Source of the DNA: JBPBPI01 sp050954885
Lineage (GTDB): Bacteria; Pseudomonadota; Alphaproteobacteria; Caedimonadales; Caedimonadaceae
Length of the DNA stretch: 40,474 nt
Direction of reading: 5' to 3'
Assembly (NCBI GenBank): GCA_050954885.1
Contig: JBPBPI010000102.1
Location: forward strand, 1 to 40,474
Shown: positions 15,510 to 25,056 of the stretch, in pieces
How positions within the stretch are numbered: position 1 is the stretch's first letter
Layout of the letters: every line of letters begins with the position of its first letter
Program-made: the position numbers and the translations under genes
Notes under the pieces: model-generated
Seen by the model: only the letters and a program-made list of their open reading frames with translations
What the model was told of the DNA's origin: nothing
Database searches by the model: none

Positions 15510-18365
15510 AGACTTTGACCGTGAAGCATCAGAAACTGATTTTAAATAAGGTTTTAAATATTTTGCCGTGTAACTTTTTTTGGACTTAATTACCTCTTCC
15601 GGTGTGCCTTGGGCCACAATTTGACCCCCCTCATGACCGCCCTCGGGTCCAATGTCGATCACCCAATCAACCGTTTTGATGACTTCCAGATTATGTTCAA
15701 TCACAATCACCGTGTTGCCTTGGTTGACCAACGAATGTAAAACTTCCAATAATTTACGGACATCTTCAAAATGCAAACCTGTGGTGGGTTCGTCCAAAAT
15801 ATATAAGGTTCGACCGGTGGCACGCTTTGACAATTCTTTTGAAAGTTTAATCCGTTGTGCCTCACCGCCTGATAGTGTGGTGGCCCGTTGACCAATATGG
15901 ATATAGCTCAGGCCCACTTGACTAAGGGTTTTTAACTTATCACGTACCGATGGAATGGCGTCAAAGAAGGTGATGCCCTCTTCCACGGTCATGTCCAAAA
16001 CGTCAGCAATCGACTTGCCTTTGAACAAGACTTCCAAGGTTTCCCGATTGTACCGCTTGCCTTTACATTGATCACACTCAACATAAACATCAGGCAGAAA
16101 GTGCATTTCAATTTTGATCACGCCATCGCCTTCACAAGCCTCACAACGACCGCCTTTGACATTGAAAGAAAACCGACCGGCCGCATAACCGCGGGCTTTG
16201 GCTTCTGGCAGTCCCGCAAACCAATCACGGATGGGGGTAAAAGCACCAGTATAGGTGGCAGGATTAGAACGTGGTGTTCGGCCAATGGGCGATTGATCAA
16301 TGTCGATAATTTTATCGATATACTCAAGGCCATCGATGCCATCGTGATCACCCGGCATATCACGGGCATCATTCAATTGACGAGCCAAAGATTTGTAAAG
16401 GGTTTCAATCACTAAAGATGATTTACCACCCCCCGAAACACCGGTGACGCCAATAAATTTTCCGAGTGGAAAATCAACGGTGAGATTTTTGAGGTTGTTA
16501 GCACGGGCGCCTCTGACACGAATGGTTTTGTCAGTGTGACCCGGACGCCGGATCTCAGGCAAGGCAATGACAGTCTCGCCCCGCAGGTATTTGCCCGTGA
16601 TGCTATTGGGATTTTGCGTGATTTCCTCAGGCGTTCCCATGGCCATAATTTCACCACCGTGTATGCCGGCACCTGGTCCCATATCGATGACATAATCGGC
16701 CGCTCGAATGGTATCTTCGTCATGTTCAACCACAATCACAGTATTGTCCAAATCCCGCAAATGATACAGGGTTTCGAGCAACCGATCGTTATCTTTTTGA
16801 TGAAGGCCAATAGATGGTTCGTCTAACACGTACAAGACACCGGTCAATCCTGAGCCAATTTGTGAAGCCAACCGAATGCGTTGACTTTCGCCGCCCGATA
16901 AAGTGCCGGATGCCCGAGTTAAGGTTAAATATCCCAGACCAACATTCTTTAAAAAGCCCAAACGATCACGAATTTCTTTCAAAATTCGATGGGCAATTTC
17001 TTGTTCTTTTGACGTCAATTGTGCTTCGAGAGTGCTGAACCATTCAACCTCATCGCCTACGGATAGGGCGGTGATTTCACCAATATGTTTGCCCAAAATT
17101 TTAATGGCTAAGGCCGCAGGTTTTAGGCGATGTCCGCCACAAGTTTCACACGGACTTGAGGTTTGATATTTGCTTAATTCTTCGCGCTTAGACATATTCT
17201 CTGTTTCGCGGAAACGACGCTCTAAATTAGGTAAGACACCTTCAAAAGGTTTATTGGTGCGATAAGAATGCGAGCCGTCTTTGATCAAGGTTGAAATGGC
17301 TTGTGTGCCGGTGCCATGAAAAATGGCCTCACGCGTGTCTGCATTCAAATCTTTAAAAGGTTTGTCCATGGAATCTTTAAAGTGAGTCGTCAGTGCCTCT
17401 AAGGTTTGAAGATAATAATAAGAAAAAGCATTACACCACGGGGTAATCGCCCCTTCCCGTAAAGATTTGTGGGAATGAGGCACCACCAATTGAGGATCAA
17501 AAGCAATACGCATCCCCAATCCGTCACAGCTGGGACAAGCCCCAAACGGGCTGTTGAAAGAAAAAAGTCTTGGCTCAATTTCATCGATGGTAAAGCCGGA
17601 TACGGGACAGGCAAATTTGGCTGAAAACGTAATGCGTTCTTGGGTGTCGGCATCTTCGATAAACAACAGGCCGTCGTTTAACTTCAGTGCCGTTTCAATA
17701 CTACCAGCCAAACGGGTTGAAAGATCAGGTTCGATGACGATACGGTCCACCACTACTTCAATATCGTGTTTCAATTTTTTGTTCAGCTTAGGCGCTTCTT
17801 CAATCTTATAAAGGGTACCGTCAATTTTAAGACGTTGAAAACCACGGCGTTGCAGATCCGCAATTTCTTTTCGGTATTCGCCCTTACGGCCCCGCACCAG
17901 GGGTGCCATGACCAAGTACCGGTTTCCCGCTGGCAAAGCTAAGATCCGATCGACCATTTCGGACACTGTTTGACTAACAATGGGAAGGCCGGTGGTGGGT
18001 GAATAGGGAATGCCAATACGGGCATATAAAAGACGCAGATAATCATAGATTTCTGTGACAGTTCCTACGGTTGAACGTGGATTTTTAGAGGTCGTTTTTT
18101 GTTCAATAGAGATCGCAGGCGACAGACCCTCGATTGAATCAACATCCGGTTTTTGCATCAGTTCCAAAAATTGTCGCGCATAGGCAGATAAACTTTCCAC
18201 ATAACGCCGCTGTCCTTCGGCATAGATGGTATCAAATGCCAAAGAAGATTTACCTGATCCACTCAGGCCCGTGATCACCACCAATTTATGACGAGGAATT
18301 TCAACGTCAATATTTTTTAAATTGTGTTCGCGGGCGCCTTTGATACTGATGGTCTGTGAACTCAT
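15486..18365 (-). CDS. uvrA: Excinuclease ABC subunit A (UvrA)
   Basis: 959 residues, near the usual 940-960. UvrA is the damage-sensing ATPase that loads UvrB in nucleotide excision repair. Two ABC modules are complete: Walker A GLSGSGKSS (about 33-41) and a second GVSGGGKSS, signatures LSGGESQRIRLA and LSGGEAQRIKLS, and Walker B LYVLDEPS and LYILDEPT. Zinc-binding Cys groups are present: ACPSC, PCETCGGH, and RCEACEGDG with ECDQCKGKRY. The Lys/Ser-rich C-terminus ends at a bidirectional terminator. It stands alone; 149 bp separate its start from the LRR ORF. No LexA-type box was recognised upstream. Confidence 0.97.
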   Translation of the reverse strand: MSSQTISIKGAREHNLKNIDVEIPRHKLVVITGLSGSGKSSLAFDTIYAEGQRRYVESLSAYARQFLELMQKPDVDSIEGLSPAISIEQKTTSKNPRSTVGTVTEIYDYLRLLYARIGIPYSPTTGLPIVSQTVSEMVDRILALPAGNRYLVMAPLVRGRKGEYRKEIADLQRRGFQRLKIDGTLYKIEEAPKLNKKLKHDIEVVVDRIVIEPDLSTRLAGSIETALKLNDGLLFIEDADTQERITFSAKFACPVSGFTIDEIEPRLFSFNSPFGACPSCDGLGMRIAFDPQLVVPHSHKSLREGAITPWCNAFSYYYLQTLEALTTHFKDSMDKPFKDLNADTREAIFHGTGTQAISTLIKDGSHSYRTNKPFEGVLPNLERRFRETENMSKREELSKYQTSSPCETCGGHRLKPAALAIKILGKHIGEITALSVGDEVEWFSTLEAQLTSKEQEIAHRILKEIRDRLGFLKNVGLGYLTLTRASGTLSGGESQRIRLASQIGSGLTGVLYVLDEPSIGLHQKDNDRLLETLYHLRDLDNTVIVVEHDEDTIRAADYVIDMGPGAGIHGGEIMAMGTPEEITQNPNSITGKYLRGETVIALPEIRRPGHTDKTIRVRGARANNLKNLTVDFPLGKFIGVTGVSGGGKSSLVIETLYKSLARQLNDARDMPGDHDGIDGLEYIDKIIDIDQSPIGRTPRSNPATYTGAFTPIRDWFAGLPEAKARGYAAGRFSFNVKGGRCEACEGDGVIKIEMHFLPDVYVECDQCKGKRYNRETLEVLFKGKSIADVLDMTVEEGITFFDAIPSVRDKLKTLSQVGLSYIHIGQRATTLSGGEAQRIKLSKELSKRATGRTLYILDEPTTGLHFEDVRKLLEVLHSLVNQGNTVIVIEHNLEVIKTVDWVIDIGPEGGHEGGQIVAQGTPEEVIKSKKSYTAKYLKPYLKSVSDASRSKSKKEVVSS

Positions 18366-18514
18366 TCTATACTCTATTGTTTTTTGGTCTTTGAAACTCT
18401 TAAGAATTAAGCCCTCATTGGATGCTTGTCAATCAAGGTCTGAGATTCTTTGTTAATTTAATTTTAGGATAAAATTCATTTTAACAACATTTGTTTTTAT
18501 GTAAAAAATATTTG

Positions 18515-19120
18515 TTAATCATGATCAAAATTAAAGTGTAAATCTTCAAATCTTTGTCTGTTGTCTGAAGGTTTTTTGGTATTAAAATCATGCTTTACAC
18601 TTTTGATTGATTTTTCCAATTTTTGACATAGCCTTAAACTTAAGGCTGGACCATAACTTGCCTTTGATTGAAAGCCATATGCTTCATAAGACTCATATAA
18701 TTCATCGATGCTACGCTCATACATGACATCAGCATTGTTAGTGACATCAAGGAATATCAAATTTGGTAACTTCAGTAATTCTTGTACGTTATCATCTTCT
18801 AAATCGGTATCTTTAAGACTTAAAGTCAATAAATTTGTTAATTTTGAAAAAAGTTGTTGACTGACATCTTTATCCATAAATTTACTGCCGTCCAAATGAA
18901 GATGCCTGAGTGTGGTATTTTGAGCCAACAGTTGAGACTCTTCCCAATTAAATCTGCCATTGTTTAAATGCAATGATTGAAGGGATGTACTTTGATTTAA
19001 AATAAATATCTGTTCTACATCCATTTTTCGGGCGTCCAATTGCAGTTCATAAAGATCATAATTAACAATCAATTTCTTTAAAGATTCAGCATTTATTTTT
19101 ATTGAATGATCTAATTTCAA
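18515..19120 (-). CDS. Leucine-rich repeat 3' part of a frameshifted F-box/LRR gene
   Basis: This 201-codon frame begins with a weak TTG at 19120 and carries irregular leucine-rich repeats: LQSLHLNNGRF, LRHLHLDGSKF, LLTLSLKDTDL and LIFLDVTNNAD. The frame is open further upstream, to about 19135, and the extra codons read TTLKYLKLDHS, a normal LRR segment. The preceding ORF (19126-19959) is also LRR-like and ends in this overlap at a run of seven A (minus strand). One extra A would join the two into a single protein of about 480 residues. It is therefore probably not a separate gene. The tail (about 150-201) is charged and not LRR. Confidence 0.7.
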   Translation of the reverse strand: MKLDHSIKINAESLKKLIVNYDLYELQLDARKMDVEQIFILNQSTSLQSLHLNNGRFNWEESQLLAQNTTLRHLHLDGSKFMDKDVSQQLFSKLTNLLTLSLKDTDLEDDNVQELLKLPNLIFLDVTNNADVMYERSIDELYESYEAYGFQSKASYGPALSLRLCQKLEKSIKSVKHDFNTKKPSDNRQRFEDLHFNFDHD

Positions 19121-19125
19121 ATACT

Positions 19126-19959
19126 TTAACGTGGTATTTTTTTGTCTCCTAGAGTTAAAATAATATTTTCTATATTTTTAAGATATAAATATGTCAAGGG
19201 CATCTCTTCTAATAAGAATTTAAGTTCTAAAAGCCCTAATTGATGGGCTGAAAAAGCAAAGTGTGTGATATTTTTGAATTTTACAAGATGCTCAATGTCT
19301 AATTTAAAATCAGATATTTTTAAACGATAAACTTTGTTATTTTGGTGCAAAAACAGCGTTAGTTGAGCAATGGTAGGATCAAATAAATTTGTCGCAGTTC
19401 TGGGATTATTTGATGACAAAGCGTTAAATAATGACACTATGTGTAAATTTGTAAAACTATTTTCAAACAACGGGGTTAGATCACTAAATTCACTGTAGAC
19501 GCTGATGTTTAATATATTTAATGTCTCCCAAAAGCTGGGGATAAAATATTGAATCTCTCTTAAATCGAAAGGCTCACTGAAAGAGTAACGCGTTGCCGTG
19601 AAATACGGTACTTTTTGTTGCAAAAGATTAAAACGTTTGTTCACCAATGATAAATTAAAATAATTGTGATGCGAGAGAATTTTTGTATCTTCTCTACTTT
19701 GATCAAAACATAAATGTTGATTCAAATGATCATCATGTTTTAAACAACATTTTAGAATAACTTTTAAAATTTCATCTGGAATTGTATCAAATTTATTTTC
19801 ACATATATTTTGACTTTTAAAGTCTTGTTTTATAACTTCTTCTGAATAGAACATGCCATAAGAAATGCTTATAGAAATTGAACTCAAAACCATTACAAAC
19901 ACCATAGAAAATTTTAATATATGTCTATTTGGCATACTTATAAATTTCGTGAGATGCAT
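19126..19959 (-). CDS. Exported F-box-like/LRR protein, 5' part of a frameshifted gene
   Basis: 277 residues. A hydrophobic signal lies at about 16-35 (FSMVFVMVLSSISISIS). An F-box-like motif follows at 57-113, with TIPDEILKVILKCC and SLVNKRFNLL separated by a longer than usual insert. Irregular leucine-rich repeats follow, including LNILNIS and LTYLYLKNIENI. This is the F-box-plus-LRR order of eukaryotic FBXL substrate receptors and of Ralstonia GALA effectors. The frame ends LGDKKIPR at a homopolymer just where the LRR pattern continues in the next frame (18515-19120), so the gene is broken, mis-sequenced or read by slippage. AAGGA lies 10 bp before the start. Confidence 0.72.
   Translation of the reverse strand: MHLTKFISMPNRHILKFSMVFVMVLSSISISISYGMFYSEEVIKQDFKSQNICENKFDTIPDEILKVILKCCLKHDDHLNQHLCFDQSREDTKILSHHNYFNLSLVNKRFNLLQQKVPYFTATRYSFSEPFDLREIQYFIPSFWETLNILNISVYSEFSDLTPLFENSFTNLHIVSLFNALSSNNPRTATNLFDPTIAQLTLFLHQNNKVYRLKISDFKLDIEHLVKFKNITHFAFSAHQLGLLELKFLLEEMPLTYLYLKNIENIILTLGDKKIPR
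19137..19143 (-). other. Seven-A homopolymer (minus strand) at the F-box/LRR frame break
   Basis: On the minus strand GAC is followed by seven A and then TACC. Reading continues to a stop 9 bp later in frame 1. Adding one A gives D-K-K-N-T-T-L-K-Y-L and joins the LRR frames. Poly-A tracts of this length are known sites of polymerase slippage and of sequencing error. Confidence 0.7.
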
Positions 19960-20296
19960 ATCTTTGTTTTCCTTTGAATTTTAAAATCTAATAAAAAAGT
20001 TTTATATTTGTCAATTTATAGTAATAATTAATAGCAATTATTATTTGACCTAATAAATAACTAATATTTATAAATGCCCATTTTGTGTCAATTTTTTGAT
20101 GAAAGATAATAATTTTTATTTAAATATAAATAATGGTGTTTATGTTTTATTGTTTAAAAGCAATATTTTATATGATTATTTTTATAAAGTTTTTTAAGGT
20201 AATTAATTTTTTAAATTGAAGGTCAAGCAATATAGTGAAAATATTTTCAAAAGATACAGGGTAAGTATAATTTTTAGGTTTTGAAATTTAGATTTT
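19960..20296. other. 337-bp very AT-rich intergenic region, nothing recognised
   Basis: This gap lies between the start of the F-box/LRR gene and the end of prfB. It is almost entirely A and T with no open frame of note, no tRNA and no clear hairpin. It should hold the promoter for the F-box/LRR gene and the end of the prfB transcript. Confidence 0.5.
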
Positions 20297-21407
20297 TTAT
20301 GCGTCGTTTGATCCAAGGCGGGCGACCAATGCGGCTTCTAAAAAGTCATCGATATCACCATCTAACACGGCTTGAGTATTACCTTTTTCAACGCCGGTGC
20401 GCAAATCTTTTACCATTTGATAGGGTTGCAGGACATAAGAACGAATTTGATGGCCCCATCCGATATCTGATTTATTGGCATTTGACGCTTGGGCTGTTGC
20501 TTCACGTTTTTTCAATTCAATTTCGTAAAGTCTCGCTCTTAACATGGCCATGGCTTGGGCACGATTGCGATGTTGAGATCGATCATTTTGACATTGGACT
20601 ACAACACCTGAGGGTATATGCGTGATGCGAATAGCACTTTCAGTTTTATTGACATGCTGCCCACCGGCGCCAGACGCCCGATAGGTATCAATACGCAGAT
20701 CTTTTTCTTCAACTTCAACCTCAATGGAATCATCAATCACGGGATAGACATCAATGGACGCAAAGCTGGTATGACGGCGTGCTTGAGAGTCAAAAGGTGA
20801 AATTCGCACCAATCGGTGAACACCAACTTCGGTCTTCAACCAACCATAGGCTTGCAAGCCAGAGACTCGAAAGGTACAAGATTTGATGCCGGCTTCTTCA
20901 CCACCGACTTCTTCCAACCATTCAATTTTAAAACGACGGCGTTCAGCCCAGCGTGTGTAAAGACGTTGCAGCATGAGCGCCCAATCTTGCGCTTCAGTCC
21001 CGCCAGCACCAGCGTGAATTTCTAGGAAACAATCGTTGGCATCAGCCTCACCAGAAAGCAAGCTTTCAAGACGCATGCGCGCCGCTTTAATGCGCAATTC
21101 GTTCAGATCTTTTTCAGCTTCAGCAATAATTTCAGCTTCTTGTTCTTGCTCGCCCAATTCTAAAAGACCCAAATGATTTTGCAACATTTGATCTAAATCT
21201 TGCACACGTTTGATGGCATTGGCCAAAGCTTCCCGCTCTTTTAAAACCCTTTGTGCAACTTGTTGATCGTCCCACAAATGAGGATCAGCGGCTTGACGCT
21301 CAAGCTCTTGCAGTTGAGAAATGGCTCGATCCCAGTCAAAGATGCCTCCGTAAAACCGAGACCACTTGGGTAATTTCTGAGACCACGGCTTCTAGTTCAG
21401 CGCGCAT
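20297..21407 (-). CDS. prfB: Peptide chain release factor 2, with programmed +1 frameshift
   Basis: RF2 ends translation at UGA and UAA. The first 23 codons start at the ATG at 21407 (MRAELEAVVSEITQVVSVLR) and meet an in-frame TGA at 21336-21338. A +1 shift at CTT-TGA-C continues as LDWDRAISQL into the long frame, giving about 369 residues, the normal size. The RF2 stop-recognition motif SPF (RISPFDSQARRH) and the catalytic GGQ (GAGGQHVNKTESAIR) are both present. Calling only the long frame from 21277 would lose the N-terminal domain. The shift provides autoregulation: low RF2 favours frameshifting. Confidence 0.95.
21335..21349 (-). promoter_or_regulatory. prfB: prfB programmed +1 frameshift site
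   Basis: On the minus strand the site reads GGAGG, CAT, CTT, TGA, C. The internal Shine-Dalgarno-like GGAGG, the 3-nt spacer, the slippery CTT, the UGA stop and the following C are all in the canonical arrangement known from E. coli prfB. Confidence 0.92.
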
Positions 21408-21562
21408 AACTTTCCTCTTGTTGTCATATTTTAAAAACTTATATCACAAGATAACCATAATCAAAAGACACAGGGCTGGGTTTTCAACGATTATAAGTTT
21501 TGTGTCATGCACTGTTTGAGAAGAAAGTCGTCTGTTTTTTTAATTCATTTTGGTAGTTTTAA

Positions 21563-23158
21563 TTATATAATGAAGCAATAATAAAAACTATCATATCCAT
21601 TCTTTTGAGCTAAATTATAAAATCTATTAGCTTCAGTTATATTAACTTTCGTACCATAACCATAATAATAACAATTCCCTAAAAGAAATTGAGCTTTTGC
21701 ATGATTTTGATCAGCAGCTTTCCGATACCAAATTAAGGCTTCTTTACAATTCTTTTGAACACCAACCCCTTTATAATATTTCTCGGCGACTTCAAATTGG
21801 TCCTGAGCTTGTTTTCCTTTTTGAGCTGCTTTTAAATAATATTTAAAAGCTCTTTTTTCAAAAATTGTCACTTCTGCTAGTTTAGAATAAGTTTTTGCAA
21901 GTTCAAAAGAAGCTTCAGATGAATTTGTTTTTTTAGCTTTTTTAAATAATGTTTTAGCTTGTTCATAATTTGCCTTCTCAAATGAGATTTTTCCTTCTTC
22001 TAATGGGGAAGGCTTTATATCAGGAAGTTCATCTAAAGAAGTCAAAGATGAATCTGTGGAAATATCATTATAAAGACGAGTATTTCCTTTACCTTTCTTA
22101 CTTTCTTTATCTTTTAAAGAATGAAAATACACATTTGTTTTTAATAGAAAAGGTTCTATTCTGTCTTGAGAACTATTTTCTAAAGATTCTAAAGATATTA
22201 ATAGGGATTCTAAACCTTTCAAAAAACGATCTGTAACGTAAAGCCCATGATAAGGATATTTTTTATTCTCTATTTTCTTATTTTTAATGTTTTCAGCTCC
22301 GTACATATGCATTCCTATAAAGCAGGGATAAAGATCTTCATCTTTTTTAGCCATGATTAGAATTGGAGACCCACTTTGACCAGACGTTGCCTGCATACAA
22401 TAATACAATTTTTCTTTTTTAACATAAATTTGTGTTGAACTGCTTTGATATTGACAAGAATTATTTACTTTTTCCTCTTCTTCACCGTAAAAATAAGCAG
22501 GATATCCCTGAATAGAAATCCAATGTTCTTCAAAATTAAAAAGAGTTGGCATAAGATATCCTACCTTTAGACCTACTGATTTTTTCAAAACTAATAGAGA
22601 GTAAAAAGAATGTTTTTTACTTTTCGAGGCTTCATGAAGTGTAAATCCTTCTACTTCAGAGAAATCTTTTACATAATTATTATATCTGCCAAAATAGCAT
22701 GTGATTGAATTTATTTTTGAATCTTTCTCATCGTATAAATTATGAGAAGCTGTCATCACATGAGTTGGACTAACCAAAAAACCTGTTGCTAAACTTGTAA
22801 AATTCTCAAAAAAAATTTCTAGAGAAGCAATACAAGCCCCTGGATAATGCCAGGATTCACTTCCTGCTATAATTCGTCGTTCATCTCGACCAATGACTTT
22901 TTTTTCCTTTTGAAAATCGATTTCTCTTCCTGAAAAAAGAGTTTTGACGTTGATAGGATTTGATAAACGCCTTAGAGAAATGGCTCCTTCAATTTGTAAA
23001 TTTTTATTGCCAAGAAAATCTTTTCGTTCTAACAAACTATTGGATTTCTTTGTATCATAATTTTCTTTTTGTTCTGGATCTAAAGAAGTTGCATTTAAAA
23101 CAGAGAAAAACATACAGATACAAACAATGAAAAAAACCATGACACTTTTAACTCCCAA
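21563..23158 (-). CDS. Exported V8/trypsin-like serine protease fused to Sel1 repeats
   Basis: 531 residues. Residues 1-24 are a signal peptide (VFFIVCICMFFSVLNATS). The chymotrypsin-fold domain spans about 95-290: ATGFLVSPTHVMTASHNLYD with His139, SGQSGSPIL with Ser262 in the V8-type GxSGSP form, and GMHMYG. The usual Asp before the A/S-L-L strand is not visible: the aligned position is Phe185 in HSFYSLLVL. It is therefore either an altered triad or a pseudoprotease. Residues about 390-525 hold three to four Sel1/TPR-like repeats (WYRKAADQNHAKAQFLLGN). It stands alone between prfB and dapB. A secreted, host-interacting protein is likely; proteolytic activity is uncertain. Confidence 0.75.
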   Translation of the reverse strand: MGVKSVMVFFIVCICMFFSVLNATSLDPEQKENYDTKKSNSLLERKDFLGNKNLQIEGAISLRRLSNPINVKTLFSGREIDFQKEKKVIGRDERRIIAGSESWHYPGACIASLEIFFENFTSLATGFLVSPTHVMTASHNLYDEKDSKINSITCYFGRYNNYVKDFSEVEGFTLHEASKSKKHSFYSLLVLKKSVGLKVGYLMPTLFNFEEHWISIQGYPAYFYGEEEEKVNNSCQYQSSSTQIYVKKEKLYYCMQATSGQSGSPILIMAKKDEDLYPCFIGMHMYGAENIKNKKIENKKYPYHGLYVTDRFLKGLESLLISLESLENSSQDRIEPFLLKTNVYFHSLKDKESKKGKGNTRLYNDISTDSSLTSLDELPDIKPSPLEEGKISFEKANYEQAKTLFKKAKKTNSSEASFELAKTYSKLAEVTIFEKRAFKYYLKAAQKGKQAQDQFEVAEKYYKGVGVQKNCKEALIWYRKAADQNHAKAQFLLGNCYYYGYGTKVNITEANRFYNLAQKNGYDSFYYCFII

Positions 23159-23333
23159 AATTTATGTATAATTTTATTCGATCCATCTGATGTTAAATTT
23201 AGTGAATTGTATATATCTCTAAGACTGTTTTAATGATCTTTCATAATTATTATGAACTGATGTCAGTTTTCCTTTCTCAAATGTCTCATAATTCTATATC
23301 CTTTAAAACAATCTAAAATTTGAGGTCAAAGTT

Positions 23334-24107
23334 ATGATAAAAATCGGTGTACTCGGCGGATCTGGTCGCATGGGACGGTTGATCATCCAAAAAATTTTGG
23401 AGTGTCCTGAGGCAATTTTATCGTCCGTTGGGATTCATTTACAAAAATTGGTGATTCCTCATCTTTCAGATGTGGTCGTATCCCCTAATCTTGAAAAAGT
23501 TTTCTCTCATGCGGATATTGTGATTGATTTTACTAAACCTGAAGCTTTGCAAAGTCATATTGAGGTGGCGGTTCAATCTCAAACACCCATGATTATTGGT
23601 ATCACAGGTTTAATTGATGCCCATCATGCTCTCATTCGAAAAGCAGGCGAGCAAATCCCGATTATTTATGCCCCCAATATGAGCTTAGGTCTGGCTCTTA
23701 TGAGTAAGATTACTGAACAAGTGGCCGCTGCACTGGACAATAGCTTTAATATCGAAATTTTAGAATTTCATCACCGTCATAAAACAGATGCTCCTTCTGG
23801 TACAGCTCTTGCCTTGGGTCATTCAGCTGCCAAAGGGCGCCATATTAATTTAGGCCCTCATGCCTGTTTTGACCGCACGCATCGCACTATTCCACGTCCC
23901 CTCGATGAAATTGGTTTTGCGGTTTTGCGTGGAGGAAGTGTGGCCGGTGATCACAAGGTTTTTTTCAGCTCAGACGAAGAAATTTTTACCTTGTCTCATC
24001 AAGCCCTCAATCGTGAAGTTTTTGCAAAAGGTGCGTTAAAGGCTGCATTATGGCTTGAGGAAAAAGATAGAGGGGTTTATAGTATGCAAGATGTTTTGGG
24101 TCTTTAA
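23334..24107 (+). CDS. dapB: 4-hydroxy-tetrahydrodipicolinate reductase
   Basis: 257 residues, slightly short but complete. DapB reduces hydroxy-tetrahydrodipicolinate with NAD(P)H in the diaminopimelate/lysine pathway, which feeds peptidoglycan. The Rossmann motif GVLGGSGRMGR is at residues 5-15. The active-site block FHHRHKTDAPSGTA carries the catalytic His and Lys. IDFTKPEAL and APNMSLG are also typical. GAGG lies 8 bp before the ATG. It is upstream of the F0 ATP synthase genes, with a gap of about 220 bp. Retention of dapB suggests the organism still makes a cell wall. Confidence 0.95.
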   Translation: MIKIGVLGGSGRMGRLIIQKILECPEAILSSVGIHLQKLVIPHLSDVVVSPNLEKVFSHADIVIDFTKPEALQSHIEVAVQSQTPMIIGITGLIDAHHALIRKAGEQIPIIYAPNMSLGLALMSKITEQVAAALDNSFNIEILEFHHRHKTDAPSGTALALGHSAAKGRHINLGPHACFDRTHRTIPRPLDEIGFAVLRGGSVAGDHKVFFSSDEEIFTLSHQALNREVFAKGALKAALWLEEKDRGVYSMQDVLGL

Positions 24108-24126
24108 AATAATGAAAGATAAAACA

Positions 24127-24318
24127 ATGAACCCTGCTCTTATTAAATTGTCTGGTCGCACTTATCGCAGCCGATTTCATACTATTTCTCATGATTATTC
24201 TCATGAGTCTTCATATCCTGTTAATTCTTTTGACTTTTCTAGTCGGTTGATCAAACCAATGTCATTTGTGGCTCAATTTGTTACCATTTTTATGACCTTT
24301 AGTTGTCATTGTTTTTAA
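24127..24318 (+). CDS. Possible small ORF before atpB
   Basis: 63 codons from the ATG at 24127 (MNPALIKLSGRTYRSRF), ending FMTFSCHCF 9 bp before atpB. Many F0 operons have atpI here, but AtpI has glycine-rich transmembrane helices that are not visible. A second frame in the same stretch is also open and hydrophobic, so neither is convincing, and there is no clear ribosome-binding site. It is listed because it fills the position of atpI. Confidence 0.22.
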   Translation: MNPALIKLSGRTYRSRFHTISHDYSHESSYPVNSFDFSSRLIKPMSFVAQFVTIFMTFSCHCF

Positions 24319-24327
24319 TGGATTGAT

Positions 24328-25056
24328 ATGTCTGGAAATCCTCTCGCGCAATTTTTAATCAAACCCCTCATTCCCATACAAATTGCGGGATACGATATTT
24401 CTTTTACCAATTCATCACTTTTTATGATGTTGACAACCTTTGGTATTTTGGCCTTTCAATATGCATCCATACGCGGCCAGCGTGTTGTCCCAAATCGAAT
24501 TCAATCACTGCTTGAAATCTTTCACGATTTTATTCAAGACATGGTGAAAGATAATTTAGGCCCAGAGGGTCAAAAATATTTTCCTTATATATTTTCACTC
24601 TTTTTGTTTATTTTATTTGGAAATTTATGGGGGATGGTGCCGTATTCTTTTACCTTCACCAGCCACATTGTGGTGACATTCACACTGGCGATGATGGTCT
24701 TCATCACAATTACAATTATTGGTCTTACCAAGCATGGCTGGAAGTTTTTTCGTCTATTTTTTCCAGAAGGTGTGCCACTGGCAATTGCCCCAATTTTGAT
24801 CCCTATTGAAATTGTGGCCTATCTCTTTCGGCCCGTAACCTTGGCCATTCGATTGTTTGCCAATATGATGGCGGGCCATATGGTTTTAAAATTGTTTGGC
24901 GGATTTGCCATCTCTATGGGAATTTTTGGCTTCTGGGCACCCTTTGCTTTTATGATTTTCTTTACAGGTTTTGAGATTTTCGTGGCTCTTTTACAAGCGT
25001 ATGTTTTCACAATTTTAACCTGTATTTATTTACATGATGCCCTTCACTTACACTAG
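24328..25056 (+). CDS. atpB: F0F1 ATP synthase subunit a
   Basis: 242 residues, with the family's usual membrane helices. Subunit a forms the proton half-channels against the c ring. The essential Arg lies in LAIRLFANMMAGH, and the C-terminal ALLQAYVFTILTCIYLHDAL is typical. It heads the cluster a-c-b'-b, the alphaproteobacterial F0 arrangement; F1 genes are not in this window. An initial Met-Ser-Gly-Asn-Pro-Leu-Ala-Gln-Phe start agrees with relatives, though the ribosome-binding site is weak. Confidence 0.95.
   Translation: MSGNPLAQFLIKPLIPIQIAGYDISFTNSSLFMMLTTFGILAFQYASIRGQRVVPNRIQSLLEIFHDFIQDMVKDNLGPEGQKYFPYIFSLFLFILFGNLWGMVPYSFTFTSHIVVTFTLAMMVFITITIIGLTKHGWKFFRLFFPEGVPLAIAPILIPIEIVAYLFRPVTLAIRLFANMMAGHMVLKLFGGFAISMGIFGFWAPFAFMIFFTGFEIFVALLQAYVFTILTCIYLHDALHLH

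Noticed and set aside
15652..17811. Many open frames on both strands inside uvrA
   Set aside because: All lie within the intact uvrA frame and have no family resemblance or initiation signals.
24127..24318. atpI in the usual place upstream of atpB
   Set aside because: No pair of glycine-rich membrane helices; two overlapping frames are equally open, so only a low-confidence ORF was recorded.
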